39,354 bases of DNA from CAYFNK01 sp964474895 (GTDB taxonomy: Archaea; Nanobdellota; Nanobdellia; SCGC-AAA011-G17; PNOQ01): positions 1-39,354 of the forward strand of contig CAYYUK010000006.1 in NCBI GenBank assembly GCA_964474895.1, in the 5' to 3' direction. The notes below the pieces were generated by a model. The model was not told where the DNA came from. It searched no databases and was given only the letters and a program-made list of their open reading frames with translations. Position numbers and translations under genes: made by a program. Shown here piece after piece: positions 1-8,863 of the stretch (position 1 is the stretch's first letter; each line of letters begins with the position of its first letter).

Positions 1-63
1 GTAAATATTTTAAGAGAAGAGTTAGAATTATTTCTGGTTTTAGAAGCAGGAAGAAATTATTAA
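1..63 (+). CDS. 3' end of a truncated gene, product unknown
   Basis: An open frame runs in from the left edge and ends at a TAA at 61-63. It encodes 20 residues, with a last stretch of EELELFLVLEAGRNY. The stop codon overlaps the stop of the convergent gene on the minus strand by 3 bases, which is a normal tail-to-tail arrangement in this compact genome. Nothing in 20 residues identifies the family; the reading frame itself is the only evidence. Confidence 0.4.
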   Translation, partial: VNILREELELFLVLEAGRNY

Positions 64-527
64 GCTTTGAAACTTAGGGCAGACTCTAGTTTTTCACTTA
101 TTATTTTTCCAGAGATTGCGTCAATTTTTGTGTTTAAAATATTGAATTTTTCTGTAATGAATGTTATGTTCCAAGTTGGATGTTCCATCTTTTGAAGTAT
201 TATTATTTCTTTTGTTGGTTTTTGATCTTCATATTTTTGTTTTAATAGTTTGTTTATTATTTCTTTTGCTTCAAATACGTCTACTTCTATTTCTTCTAAT
301 TTTAGTTCAGGGATTACTGTCTTTTCTTTTCTAAAGATGTCTGAAGTTTCCTTGCCTGTTTTTGTGAAGCTAGTTAGATTATCGTCCTTTGGACAATAAA
401 AATCAAGTTGCCAACCGTTTGAGAAGAAAGCACTAGTTAAATATGCTCCAGGATGTCTAGAAGACCACTCTCTGAAGTGTTTTGATTCTCTTATTTGTCT
501 TAAAGAAGTTTTTAGATTTGTTATCAT
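60..527 (-). CDS. Hypothetical protein of 155 aa, coupled to thrS
   Basis: I do not recognise a named family. The protein has no signal peptide or membrane segment and looks cytosolic. Its C-terminal part (about residues 105-150) contains the pattern HPTWNITFITEKFNILNTKI followed by a DAISGKI turn. This resembles the beta-hairpin/helix rhythm of PepSY-like modules, but that is only a visual comparison. The start codon overlaps the thrS stop as ATGA, so the gene is probably translated by termination-reinitiation after thrS and shares its mRNA. Functional linkage to threonyl-tRNA synthesis is not shown by the sequence. Confidence 0.7.
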   Translation of the reverse strand: MITNLKTSLRQIRESKHFREWSSRHPGAYLTSAFFSNGWQLDFYCPKDDNLTSFTKTGKETSDIFRKEKTVIPELKLEEIEVDVFEAKEIINKLLKQKYEDQKPTKEIIILQKMEHPTWNITFITEKFNILNTKIDAISGKIISEKLESALSFKA

Positions 528-2248
528 TTCTTTTCTTGAATTTGTTTTAGAAGATCTTTTATAAATTTATCTGGTGATACCCCAAATTTGACTTTTCCGT
601 CCCTTGAACGGATTGCCAGCTGTTTATCTTTCATTTCTTTATCACCAATTGTTACCATATAATTTATTTTTTCTGTTTGTGCATCTCTTACTTTTTTCCC
701 TATAGAAAGATTTCTGGAATCTAATTCTACTCTAATGTTATTTTCCTGTAATTTTTTTGTTATTTCTTTTGCAAATTTATTGCTTCTATCTGTTAAGGTC
801 ATAATCTTTACTTGTATTGGTGATAACCATAACGGGAATTTTCCAGCATAATGTTCTATTAACATTGCTATTGTTCTCTCTAGAGCTCCAATTGAAGATC
901 TGTGAATTATCATTGGTCTTTCTTTTTTCCCGCTTTTTCCTTCATAAGTCATATCAAATCTTTCTGGTAATGCAAAATCTATTTGAACTGTAAATATTGT
1001 ATCTTCTTTTCCATGAACGTTCTTCATTTGAATGTCTAATTTTGGACCATAGAATGCTGCTTCATCTTTTGCTTCTACATACTTTAATTTCATTTTATCT
1101 ATGATCTTTTTCATCATCTTTTCAGAATCTCTCCAAGCTTTGGGATTATCAATATATTTTTCTTTATTTTTTATATCTCCTTTTGAGAATCTATACCAAT
1201 AGTCTGTGAACCCCAGGGTTTTCATAACAAATTGTATCAATCTTACTACTTCTTCAAATTCTTTTTCTAGTTGCTCAGGTGTACAAATTATGTGTGCATC
1301 TGCTAGACTAAATTGTCTAACCCTTAGTAAACCATGCAACTCTCCAGATTTTTCGTTTCTGAATAGTTCGGCGATTTCTGCGTATTTTATTGGCAACTCT
1401 CTATAACTTCTAAGTTTTGATTTGTAGATCATGAACTGATGCGGACAAGTCATTGGTCTTAGAACCATTTCTTCTCCATTTGTTTTGAATACAAACATGC
1501 TTTCCTTGTAATGGTCTAAATGTCCTGAAATTTTGTACAATTTGCTTCTCGCCATAATTGGTGTTTCTGTGTATTGATATCCTCTTTTTATTTCCTCATC
1601 TTCTATAAACCTTTTTAGAATTCTTTTTATTGTTGCACCTTTTGGAGTTAGAAGTGGAAGTCCTTTTCCTACAGTTTCACTTATTACAAATAAATCTAAT
1701 TCCTTCCCAAGTTTTGTATGATCTCTTTTTTTTGCTTCTTCTAAATTTGTTAAGTGATCTTTTAGTTCTTTTTCTGTTTTGAAACATGCTACATAAATTC
1801 TACTGAGCATTTTGTTTTTCTCTGTTCCTTTCCAATATGCTCCAGCAGTGTTTAGAATTTTAAAGTGTTTAACTTCTCCAGTTGATTTTGCATGGGGTCC
1901 CTTACATAAATCGATAAATTCCCCTTGTTTGTAAAGTGATGCTGTCTTTTCTGATAAATCTTTTAGAAGTTCTAATTTGTATTTTTGTCCTTTGAATAAT
2001 ATCTTTGCTTTTTCTTTTGAAATGTTTTGTTTTTCTAGTTTGATATTTCTTCTTACTATTTCTTTCATCCTTTTTTCTATTTTTTTTAGTTCCTTTGCCG
2101 AGAAACCTTCTTCTTTATCAAAATCATAATAGAAACCGTTTTCTATTGCAGGACCCATTCCTAGCTTTACTTTTGGAAATAGTTCTTTAACTGCTTGTGC
2201 AAGAATATGTGCTCCAGTGTGCCTTACCTTTTCTAGGTTGTCTACCAT
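524..2248 (-). CDS. thrS: Threonyl-tRNA synthetase, lacking the TGS domain
   Basis: Class II synthetase that charges tRNA-Thr. At 574 aa it starts directly in the second editing-type domain. H10-x3-H14 with C115 and H119 (DLCKGPH) are the residues of the bacterial/eukaryotic-type ThrRS editing site, not the D-aminoacyl-deacylase-like domain of many archaeal ThrRS. The catalytic core keeps the zinc ligands C268 (RPMTCPH), H319 (DAHIIC) and H449 (IIHRSSIGALERT, motif 3). The C-terminal anticodon-binding domain is present (about residues 475-570). Usual bacterial-type enzymes are about 640 aa because of an N-terminal TGS domain, absent here. A TATA-like ATTTATATAG lies 27 nt before the ATG, suggesting a leaderless mRNA. 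The family assignment is firm; the domain loss is read from the sequence. Confidence 0.97.
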   Translation of the reverse strand: MVDNLEKVRHTGAHILAQAVKELFPKVKLGMGPAIENGFYYDFDKEEGFSAKELKKIEKRMKEIVRRNIKLEKQNISKEKAKILFKGQKYKLELLKDLSEKTASLYKQGEFIDLCKGPHAKSTGEVKHFKILNTAGAYWKGTEKNKMLSRIYVACFKTEKELKDHLTNLEEAKKRDHTKLGKELDLFVISETVGKGLPLLTPKGATIKRILKRFIEDEEIKRGYQYTETPIMARSKLYKISGHLDHYKESMFVFKTNGEEMVLRPMTCPHQFMIYKSKLRSYRELPIKYAEIAELFRNEKSGELHGLLRVRQFSLADAHIICTPEQLEKEFEEVVRLIQFVMKTLGFTDYWYRFSKGDIKNKEKYIDNPKAWRDSEKMMKKIIDKMKLKYVEAKDEAAFYGPKLDIQMKNVHGKEDTIFTVQIDFALPERFDMTYEGKSGKKERPMIIHRSSIGALERTIAMLIEHYAGKFPLWLSPIQVKIMTLTDRSNKFAKEITKKLQENNIRVELDSRNLSIGKKVRDAQTEKINYMVTIGDKEMKDKQLAIRSRDGKVKFGVSPDKFIKDLLKQIQEKK

Positions 2249-2339
2249 TGTTTATATTTGATTTGATTTTCTATATAAATTTAACTAAAGGAAAGGTTTA
2301 AATAATTCTTTTGTTATTGTTTTCTTAGAGGTTGATAGA

Positions 2340-2864
2340 TTGCAGATAAATATTGAAAAAAGACATTTAGGGTATTTTTGTTTGTTCTTAGTTTTAGTTG
2401 GAAGTCTAGTTGTTTTGGCCACAGTTCCTAATCCAGGTCATCCTTTAGATGATATTGAAGGTTGGGATACTATTTGTACAATTGAGAATTCTGGTGATGG
2501 TAATTGTGCTGATGATGTTGGTGATGGTGGTGGAGAAAGTATTTGGTCTTCTTTAGGGGATGATATTTATTATAATATTGGCAAGGTTGCCATTGGTCAT
2601 ACTCTAATTACGGGTAGTTATGATTTGTATGTTGAGGAAAGAGCAATATTTAATAGTGTTATAGAGGCGAGGGATTCTGTTAGAATTACTAACTTTCCAG
2701 AGAGTTTGCCAACTTGTGATTCTAGTAGAAGGGGCATGATGATGATAAGAGAATGGCATAGCTCTGGTGGAGAGTTCTATAAGGATGAGGTTTATTATTG
2801 TCAGGATGTTTATTGGCCTACAAGTGGGCACCAATTTTCTTGGCAATTGTTAAGTGATGGTTAG
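2340..2864 (+). CDS. Exported protein with phage tail-fibre-like repeat motif
   Basis: This 174-aa protein begins with a short charged segment and a hydrophobic span (GYFCLFLVLVGSLVVLATV, residues 11-29), so it is probably exported or anchored by its N-terminus. Around residues 80-112 it reads NIGKVAIGHTLITGSYDLYV, then an AIFNSVIEA segment. This matches the (N)VGIGT-x-P-x-x-LxV-x-G-x-A pattern found in phage tail fibres and other beta-helical surface proteins. Two cysteine-containing stretches follow. The start chosen is TTG at 2340: a GAGG Shine-Dalgarno-like element sits 8 nt upstream and a TATA-like TTTAAATAA about 40 nt upstream, and no in-frame ATG precedes the hydrophobic span. Function unknown; a surface or adhesion role is inference. 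Confidence 0.72.
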   Translation: MQINIEKRHLGYFCLFLVLVGSLVVLATVPNPGHPLDDIEGWDTICTIENSGDGNCADDVGDGGGESIWSSLGDDIYYNIGKVAIGHTLITGSYDLYVEERAIFNSVIEARDSVRITNFPESLPTCDSSRRGMMMIREWHSSGGEFYKDEVYYCQDVYWPTSGHQFSWQLLSDG

Positions 2865-2923
2865 TGTGAAATTTTAGTAATGTTATAGTAACCTTTAAAT
2901 ATTAATTATCATTATTCTCTTCT

Positions 2924-4540
2924 ATGAAAAGAGGATTAATCTTAGTTTTAGCTCTGTTTTTTATTGTTCCAGCTGTAAGTGCTAGTTATAGCGGTGGTTT
3001 TTATATAGATAGAGAAAATTTTCAGTTAGGTGATGAATTTACGGTAACAGGTTCAAATATTAATTTTGAGGGAATTCCTTATAATGGAAATGCCATGATT
3101 CTTTTGGTTGGTGATGGAAATAATACTTACACTCTTTTGACAGAGATTAGAGGTGGTTCTTTTACTTATATTGCTTCTTTTTGTGAATTAAGTACTTGCA
3201 AGATAGAACCTTCTAATGGAACTTTTTCTGTTAATGTTGAATTATTAAATTTACATCTTGAAGAATTACATACTTTTTCTGATGTTTTGACCTTTGATTT
3301 GTCAAATATGCTTGATGTTACCTTGGGATTGGAAAATTCTCAGCTAGATCCTGGTGATAGGCTTAGTTTAACAGGTAGTGCATTTAGATCAGTTGATTCT
3401 ACTGAAATCGGTGAAATGACAGTTAAAATAGTCATGGATGATTTTGAGACTGAATTAGTAGAGGATAATAATGCTTTCATATATGATACTACTTTATCGA
3501 GTAGTGTTATTTCTAATTATCATGATCTTAACGTTACGATAGAGGATGAGTATGGGAATAAAGGATTTGAAACAATAAGATTTTATGTTACTCCAATCCC
3601 TAGTTGGATGGATATAGGAACTAATGGTACTGAATTTTCTCCTGGTGTTTCTGTAGCGATTACGGCTTCAGTTTATGATCAGGCAGATTTAGATACGTTC
3701 AATGATGTTGAATTTAAATTAATTAATCCAAAAGGCAAAAAAATTGTTGAAGATATCTTACATACAAACGAAGTTTTTAATTTTGATATTGATGAATATG
3801 CAATGCCTGGAGAATGGGTAATTTATGCTGAATTTGAAAATTTGGAAGCAGAATCTTTCTTTGTTGTTAGGGAAATTGAGCTTTTGGATGTTCTGTTGTC
3901 TAATCAGACCTTAGTAGTAAAAAATGTTGGTAATATTTATTATGATAAAAATTTAGTTGTTGTAGGTGATGGCGACGGGGATAAAAGAACCATTGATAGG
4001 AGAACAAATTTAAATCCTGGAGAAGAAATTGTTTTAAATTTATATGAATTATTTGATACTGGATATTATACCATTAAAGTTACTAATACTGGCGATGAAT
4101 ATGAGTTACAAATCAAAGATCCAAGAGGAGTATTTTCTAGGGTTGGGGGGTTCTTTTCAAGTTTAACTGGGCAGGCAATTGGCAAATCTGGAACTGGCAC
4201 GTCTGATGTTCCTACAATGATTATGGTTATTTTATTTTTGGCTGGACTTATTGTGTTTAGTGTAAGGGTTAGAACTAATAAAGGTAGAATGAGAACTCCA
4301 GGATATGTTAAAGAAAAGAAAAAGAGAATAACAGTTCCCAAATTTAAGAGGAGAAAAAAAGAAGATGTTGAAAATCTTAAGGAAAGAATATTGAAAGACC
4401 TTGAGTCTTCTGAAAGTACAAAAGTAAAAAAAGTTCCTGAAAGAGATAGTAAAAGTTATAATTTACCTGCTGGGTTTGGAGATATAAAAGAACCAAAAAG
4501 TAAACCTGATAGGGTTGATTTTGATAGACCCTTAGGTTAA
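2924..4540 (+). CDS. Membrane-anchored extracellular beta-sandwich protein
   Basis: This 538-aa protein has a clear Sec signal peptide (MKRGLILVLALFFIVPAVSA, residues 1-20) and a long extracellular region of repeated beta-strand blocks. Segments such as LDPGDRLSLTGSAF and FSPGVSVAITASVYD look like Ig-like/COG1361-type modules. Next come a SSLTGQAIG motif (about 413-421), a transmembrane helix (429-447) and a strongly basic cytoplasmic tail with a predicted helical end. The topology is outside-in with a C-terminal anchor, as in S-layer-associated proteins. A TATA-like TTTAAATATT lies 26 nt before the ATG, so the mRNA is probably leaderless. The first 90 residues share a pattern with the RHS protein at 13507-15096. 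Exact function unknown. Confidence 0.8.
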   Translation: MKRGLILVLALFFIVPAVSASYSGGFYIDRENFQLGDEFTVTGSNINFEGIPYNGNAMILLVGDGNNTYTLLTEIRGGSFTYIASFCELSTCKIEPSNGTFSVNVELLNLHLEELHTFSDVLTFDLSNMLDVTLGLENSQLDPGDRLSLTGSAFRSVDSTEIGEMTVKIVMDDFETELVEDNNAFIYDTTLSSSVISNYHDLNVTIEDEYGNKGFETIRFYVTPIPSWMDIGTNGTEFSPGVSVAITASVYDQADLDTFNDVEFKLINPKGKKIVEDILHTNEVFNFDIDEYAMPGEWVIYAEFENLEAESFFVVREIELLDVLLSNQTLVVKNVGNIYYDKNLVVVGDGDGDKRTIDRRTNLNPGEEIVLNLYELFDTGYYTIKVTNTGDEYELQIKDPRGVFSRVGGFFSSLTGQAIGKSGTGTSDVPTMIMVILFLAGLIVFSVRVRTNKGRMRTPGYVKEKKKRITVPKFKRRKKEDVENLKERILKDLESSESTKVKKVPERDSKSYNLPAGFGDIKEPKSKPDRVDFDRPLG

Positions 4541-4542
4541 GA

Positions 4543-5025
4543 TTAATAGAGAATTACAGCCAAGATAGATTCTATTTCCCCATATCTTAGTTTTCCAGGA
4601 TCTGTTAGAATGTTATTGTCTCCTTTTGTTACACAATACCAACCTTCATCATCATTTCCTATTTGAATTATCCTGTGTACTATTAGTTTATTTGACCAAA
4701 ACGGTTTGAAAGTAACTATATCCCCTACTTGAAGTTCTTCTTCTGAATTTGGTTTAATTTCTATTCCATTTGCACCAATGTCCAGGATCGGATCCATTGA
4801 ACCTGAGTTGGCATACCTGGCTAATCCAATTTCTCGGTTTCCAAAATTTATAGTTATGTAATTTCCTTGTATTAATATATCCTCTTCATTTATCCAGTCA
4901 CTTGGAGAAATTAGTTCGTTAGATGTAAACATTGAAGCATTATTTGTGAAATTTTGACTGTATGCTGTGTTTGATAACCACCCCAAAACAAACACAATAA
5001 GTGTTAAAACTATTATTTTTTTCAT
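4543..5025 (-). CDS. Signal peptidase I of the archaeal/ER (S26B) type
   Basis: This 160-aa protein has an N-terminal membrane segment (residues 4-19) followed by the signal peptidase blocks: SGSMDP with the nucleophile S76, VGDIV (box C-like, about 100-104), VHRI with H117, and TKGDNNILTD with D136 and D142. A histidine in place of the bacterial lysine defines the Sec11-like subclass, which removes signal peptides from exported proteins. An extra segment of about 50 residues lies between the membrane span and the serine box. A TATA-like ACTTATAAG sits about 25 nt before the ATG, so it probably has its own promoter although fttA lies just upstream on the same strand. It is the natural processing enzyme for the many signal-peptide proteins here. 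A narrower specialised role cannot be excluded. Confidence 0.87.
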   Translation of the reverse strand: MKKIIVLTLIVFVLGWLSNTAYSQNFTNNASMFTSNELISPSDWINEEDILIQGNYITINFGNREIGLARYANSGSMDPILDIGANGIEIKPNSEEELQVGDIVTFKPFWSNKLIVHRIIQIGNDDEGWYCVTKGDNNILTDPGKLRYGEIESILAVILY

Positions 5026-5069
5026 AGAAACGGGAAAGATGAAAAACTTATAAGTGTTACTTTTTGGTG

Positions 5070-6971
5070 TTATCTTAGTCTAATAGCTTCCATATTCTTT
5101 GGAACTACTGTTTCTACTCTAAACATTTTATGGATTGTACTTGCTAGATCTAATGATTTTGATCTCTCTCCATGCATTAGAATTACTTTTTTAGGTCTTG
5201 GATTTGTTCTGTTTATGAAATTAATTAATTGTGTTCTATCAGAGTGTCCTGTAAATCCATGTATGCTATGAACATCCAATTTTACTTGAAATGGTATTTG
5301 TTTGTTTCCTTCTTGAAATATTATTTCTTTTTCTCCGTCCTGTATTCGTTTACCCAATGCTCCCTGTCCTTGATAACATGTTAAAACCATCGAATTTTTT
5401 TTGTCTCCCCCAAGATTTTTGAAATATTCTACAGATGCACCACCAGTAAGCATGCCTGATGTTGCCAATATTACACAAGGGCCCTTTTCTTCTATAACTT
5501 CCATCATTTCTTTTCTTGAACCAACTTGAGTGAATACTTTTGATAGGAAGGGATTTTCGTCTTTATGGAATACTGTTTGTTTTATCTTATTATTAAAGAA
5601 ATCAGGATATGTTGTGTGTATTGCAGTACAATCCCAAACCATTCCTTGAACAAAACAAGGAACATTTTCTACTTTTCCTTCTCTAATTGCCCTTTCTAAT
5701 AAAATCATAATTTCTTGAGCTCTTCCGACTCCAAGTACAGGCAATAAAACTTTTCCACCACGTTTTATTGTATTGTTTATTATTCCAAGTAAGTACTCTT
5801 CTGCTTCAGTTCTTGATGCAAGAGTATTTTCTCTCCCACCATATGTTGATTCCATTAATGCAGTTTCCAATCTTGGAAATTTTGTTGAAGCAGGAGCAAG
5901 TAAGTTTGATAGTTCGTAATTCATATCTCCAGTGTAAAGTAGATTATGCATTCCTTCTCCTATATGTAAGTGGCACATTGAGCTTCCAAGAACGTGCCCT
6001 GCATTGTATAGTGTTAATCTTACATCTGGTGCAATGTCTGTAACTTCTTCGTAATCCAAAATTATGGTGTTCTTAACCATTTTTTTTATGTCTGTTGAAG
6101 TGAAGATAGATTCTTTTGCATTTTTTTGTCCAACACTAATTAGATCTAAAAGCAATAATGAAGATATATCTCTTGTTGGTGCAGTACAATAAACTGGGCC
6201 ATCGTACCCATATCTGAATAGTAATGGGATTAGTCCACAGTGATCTAAGTGTGAATGTGTTAAGAGTACTGCATCTAATTCATTTATTTTAAACTCTGGT
6301 GCATTCATGAATGGGAATGATTCATCTCCAGATGCTGCTACATTTATTCCACAGTCCATTAAAACATTAGATTCTTGAGTTTGGAGTAAGATACATGATC
6401 TTCCAACTTGTGAAGCGCCCCCGAGGAATACTAATCTTATCCAAGGTTCTTTTCCTTCTGCTTTTCTTGGCCCGTATATTCTTTCTCCAACTCTGTGTAG
6501 GAATTTTTTCCTTTCATCACTGCTTTCGTATAAGACAGTTCTTATGTTTTCAATTAATCTTGATCTTATAGAAGGAATTCTTTTTACAATAGGAACAAAT
6601 AATGTTTGCTTTTTAATTTCTTTTAGAATTTCTCCTGATTTTCCTATTGCTAATCCTGGTTTTTCTGCTTCGATTACTACTGAAGATCTTTGGACATCAA
6701 AATTTATTTCTATTTTTCCAGCTTCTTTAGGTATTATTTTTATTATTTCTTGTTCTGCTTTTTCTAATGTCATGCAAAGAGATGGATCTGGTCTTAACTC
6801 AACTCTTTTTTTTATTGTGCTAACTATATCTTTTATTGTCGTGCCACTATTTAGAAAGAACTCTTTATTTTTAGTGTAGAGCACAATGTTTGCACCTTCA
6901 AAAAGTATTTGTGATAGGTTTGCATCTGAAGGAAGCAGTCCCTTTATTTCTTCTAGTATTCTTAGTACCAT
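5070..6971 (-). CDS. fttA: aCPSF1/FttA, beta-CASP ribonuclease and termination factor
   Basis: At 633 aa this matches archaeal CPSF1 orthologues (FttA), which cleave nascent RNA and terminate transcription. The order is as expected: an N-terminal KH-like region (1-75), a second KH domain with the GxxG loop GKSG (110-113), then a metallo-beta-lactamase core with HSHLDH (H239, H241, D243, H244), GHVLGS (H326) and TGDMNYE (D349). The beta-CASP insert follows, and the C-terminal GHSDRTQL and HGERSKSLDL blocks are present. All metal ligands visible by eye are intact. It follows psmB by 21 bp on the same strand. From memory, this adjacency also occurs in other euryarchaea such as Pyrococcus. Confidence 0.97.
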   Translation of the reverse strand: MVLRILEEIKGLLPSDANLSQILFEGANIVLYTKNKEFFLNSGTTIKDIVSTIKKRVELRPDPSLCMTLEKAEQEIIKIIPKEAGKIEINFDVQRSSVVIEAEKPGLAIGKSGEILKEIKKQTLFVPIVKRIPSIRSRLIENIRTVLYESSDERKKFLHRVGERIYGPRKAEGKEPWIRLVFLGGASQVGRSCILLQTQESNVLMDCGINVAASGDESFPFMNAPEFKINELDAVLLTHSHLDHCGLIPLLFRYGYDGPVYCTAPTRDISSLLLLDLISVGQKNAKESIFTSTDIKKMVKNTIILDYEEVTDIAPDVRLTLYNAGHVLGSSMCHLHIGEGMHNLLYTGDMNYELSNLLAPASTKFPRLETALMESTYGGRENTLASRTEAEEYLLGIINNTIKRGGKVLLPVLGVGRAQEIMILLERAIREGKVENVPCFVQGMVWDCTAIHTTYPDFFNNKIKQTVFHKDENPFLSKVFTQVGSRKEMMEVIEEKGPCVILATSGMLTGGASVEYFKNLGGDKKNSMVLTCYQGQGALGKRIQDGEKEIIFQEGNKQIPFQVKLDVHSIHGFTGHSDRTQLINFINRTNPRPKKVILMHGERSKSLDLASTIHKMFRVETVVPKNMEAIRLR

Positions 6972-6992
6972 GTTTTCACTTTTAAGAATTAA

Positions 6993-7628
6993 TTATTTTA
7001 GAGTTTTTTCTATTTTTTTGGCTACTACTTGATGTGCCCCTCTTTCATTTATTACAAAAATATCTAGGCCATCCCCTGTTGCAAGATCTCTGTTTATTGC
7101 AGTATTTATTGCTTTAGTAGCTAGTTCTATACCTTCTTTTACAGTAATCTTTTGATTGTAATTGCTTTCTAGTACACCAATTGCGAACATACTTCCAGAA
7201 CCAGTTGAATAGAAATCTTTTTTTTGCATAAGCGAACCGTCTATTCCAAGTTCGTATAGATAATTTCCATCAGGATCATTTCCTCCAAGTAATAGGCTTA
7301 CTATTCCTGGAACCATCGACATTTTTCTTATGTTTTGGTACAAAATTCCTGCTAAAAGATTTGCTGCTTCTTTTACTGATGGTGTTTCCTTTGTTCTCAT
7401 TCTTTTTAATCTTAATTCTGCTTGTATTAATTTTGTAATTAGTTGTGCATCAGAAACCATTCCTGCAGTGGTTATAGCCATATGATCTGTTATTTTAAAT
7501 ATTTTTTTTTCGTCATTACTTGCTACTAAATATCCTGCGCTAGCTCTTTTGTCTGCAGCTAATACTATGCCATCCTTGCATACAATACCTAACGTAGTAG
7601 TTCCAGTGTGAATTCTTTTATCTTCCAT
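6993..7628 (-). CDS. psmB: Proteasome beta subunit
   Basis: Catalytic subunit of the 20S proteasome. The propeptide is short: MEDKRIHTG, cleaved before T10 (HTG|TTTLG), which becomes the nucleophilic Thr1. D26 and K42 fall at mature positions 17 and 33, the other two catalytic residues. The SGSMFAIGVLE block and the GDGLDIFVI end are typical, and 211 aa is the normal length. It sits between cca (25 bp upstream) and fttA (21 bp downstream), all on one strand, suggesting one transcription unit. No alpha subunit is in this window. Confidence 0.97.
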   Translation of the reverse strand: MEDKRIHTGTTTLGIVCKDGIVLAADKRASAGYLVASNDEKKIFKITDHMAITTAGMVSDAQLITKLIQAELRLKRMRTKETPSVKEAANLLAGILYQNIRKMSMVPGIVSLLLGGNDPDGNYLYELGIDGSLMQKKDFYSTGSGSMFAIGVLESNYNQKITVKEGIELATKAINTAINRDLATGDGLDIFVINERGAHQVVAKKIEKTLK

Positions 7629-7653
7629 TTAATCATCACAGAATTTATTAAGA

Positions 7654-8862
7654 CTAATTCTTACTTTGTTTATAAAGTTTTTGGTACAAGAAATTATTCT
7701 TTATATCTTGGTTTTTTAATATTTCTTGGAGTACGTCTTTTGATGTCGTTTTTGTTCTTTTTATTTTTATGTAAACTTTCCCTTTTTCTTTATAAATTCT
7801 TTTTCCTTTCCATTTTTTTTTGAAGTTTTCTAGATTTGATTTTTGTTTTGTTTGTGGTCCGTAGTGTTTCTTTATTTTCTCTAGTTTGTTTGTCTTGAAC
7901 CAAAAGTATGCGTGTTCATCTTCCCATTTCCAGCCATAATCTTTTACTTTCAGACCTTCTCTTTCTGCTGCTTTCTTTGTTTTTTCTAGCGCTTTTAGTA
8001 GTTTTGCACCTGCTATGTCTATTTTTTTGTCTAAAGGTTTTATCTTGAATACTGTGTATCCCTTTAATTTATCTGGATTTACTTCTTTTTTTACGAAAAA
8101 TTCTTTTGAGCCGTCATATGTGTTTGCTAGTTTTATTAGCTCTCCATATTTCCTATTACTTAGTGCTGCTGCAAGATTTCTTTCTTTTTGTACTGGATCA
8201 ATAAGGATTAATGGGGATTCTTTCTTTGATCTGTTTAGTTCACTGAGAACATCTTTTTTTGAATCATAGTGTCTTGCAGGATCAATTATTTCTTTTTCAT
8301 CCCATTTCTTTACTGCATTTATTAATTTTTTTAAAGAACCATAGTGAACTGTTAATACTTCTAGAACGTAACCTGAAAATCCCTTAATGTAGCTTTCTGC
8401 CCCATATAGATCGTGCGATTTACAAAGCTTTTTTAGAAGTCTAATGTCATTTTTTATCTTTTCTGTTGCATGTTTTTTTATGTATCTAACATGTAATGGT
8501 GATACATCAGTTACGTTTTTTGATTTGTTTGATTTTTTTATATCTAATACTGGAATTATTTCAAAGACAAAACCTTCAATTTTTGTTTGAAAGTAATCTC
8601 TTGAACCATGTATTGTTTCAGAATTTATTTTCTTTTTTCTTAATAATTTTTTTAACTCTTTGGATATGTCTTTATCGTTGTATTTTTCATAATTGAACCT
8701 TGCAAATATGTCTATATCTGGTTTTCCTTTTAACCAAGTTCCTTTAGCGTAGGAGCCACCCACTAAGAAATTTACTTCTTTATCTTTTAGCTTTTTTGAG
8801 AAGTTATCCACTATACTCTTTAGATGTTGCTCCTCTTTTTTTGTTGGGAAAATATCTTCCAT
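7654..8862 (-). CDS. cca: CCA-adding enzyme (archaeal class I tRNA nucleotidyltransferase)
   Basis: Adds CCA to tRNA 3' ends, a required step here because none of the seven tRNA genes in the window encodes CCA. The N-terminal pol-beta-type nucleotidyltransferase signature is GGSYAKGT (35-42) with DID (D49, D51). A third carboxylate is probably E101 in the FVFEIIPVLDI strand. The archaeal CCA N-terminus (PTKKEE) and a basic tail are present. The length of 402 aa is slightly below the usual 430-450 aa. Its start lies 1 bp after the stop of the exported protein gene upstream, and psmB follows by 25 bp. Confidence 0.95.
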   Translation of the reverse strand: MEDIFPTKKEEQHLKSIVDNFSKKLKDKEVNFLVGGSYAKGTWLKGKPDIDIFARFNYEKYNDKDISKELKKLLRKKKINSETIHGSRDYFQTKIEGFVFEIIPVLDIKKSNKSKNVTDVSPLHVRYIKKHATEKIKNDIRLLKKLCKSHDLYGAESYIKGFSGYVLEVLTVHYGSLKKLINAVKKWDEKEIIDPARHYDSKKDVLSELNRSKKESPLILIDPVQKERNLAAALSNRKYGELIKLANTYDGSKEFFVKKEVNPDKLKGYTVFKIKPLDKKIDIAGAKLLKALEKTKKAAEREGLKVKDYGWKWEDEHAYFWFKTNKLEKIKKHYGPQTKQKSNLENFKKKWKGKRIYKEKGKVYIKIKRTKTTSKDVLQEILKNQDIKNNFLYQKLYKQSKN

Positions 8863-8863
8863 T

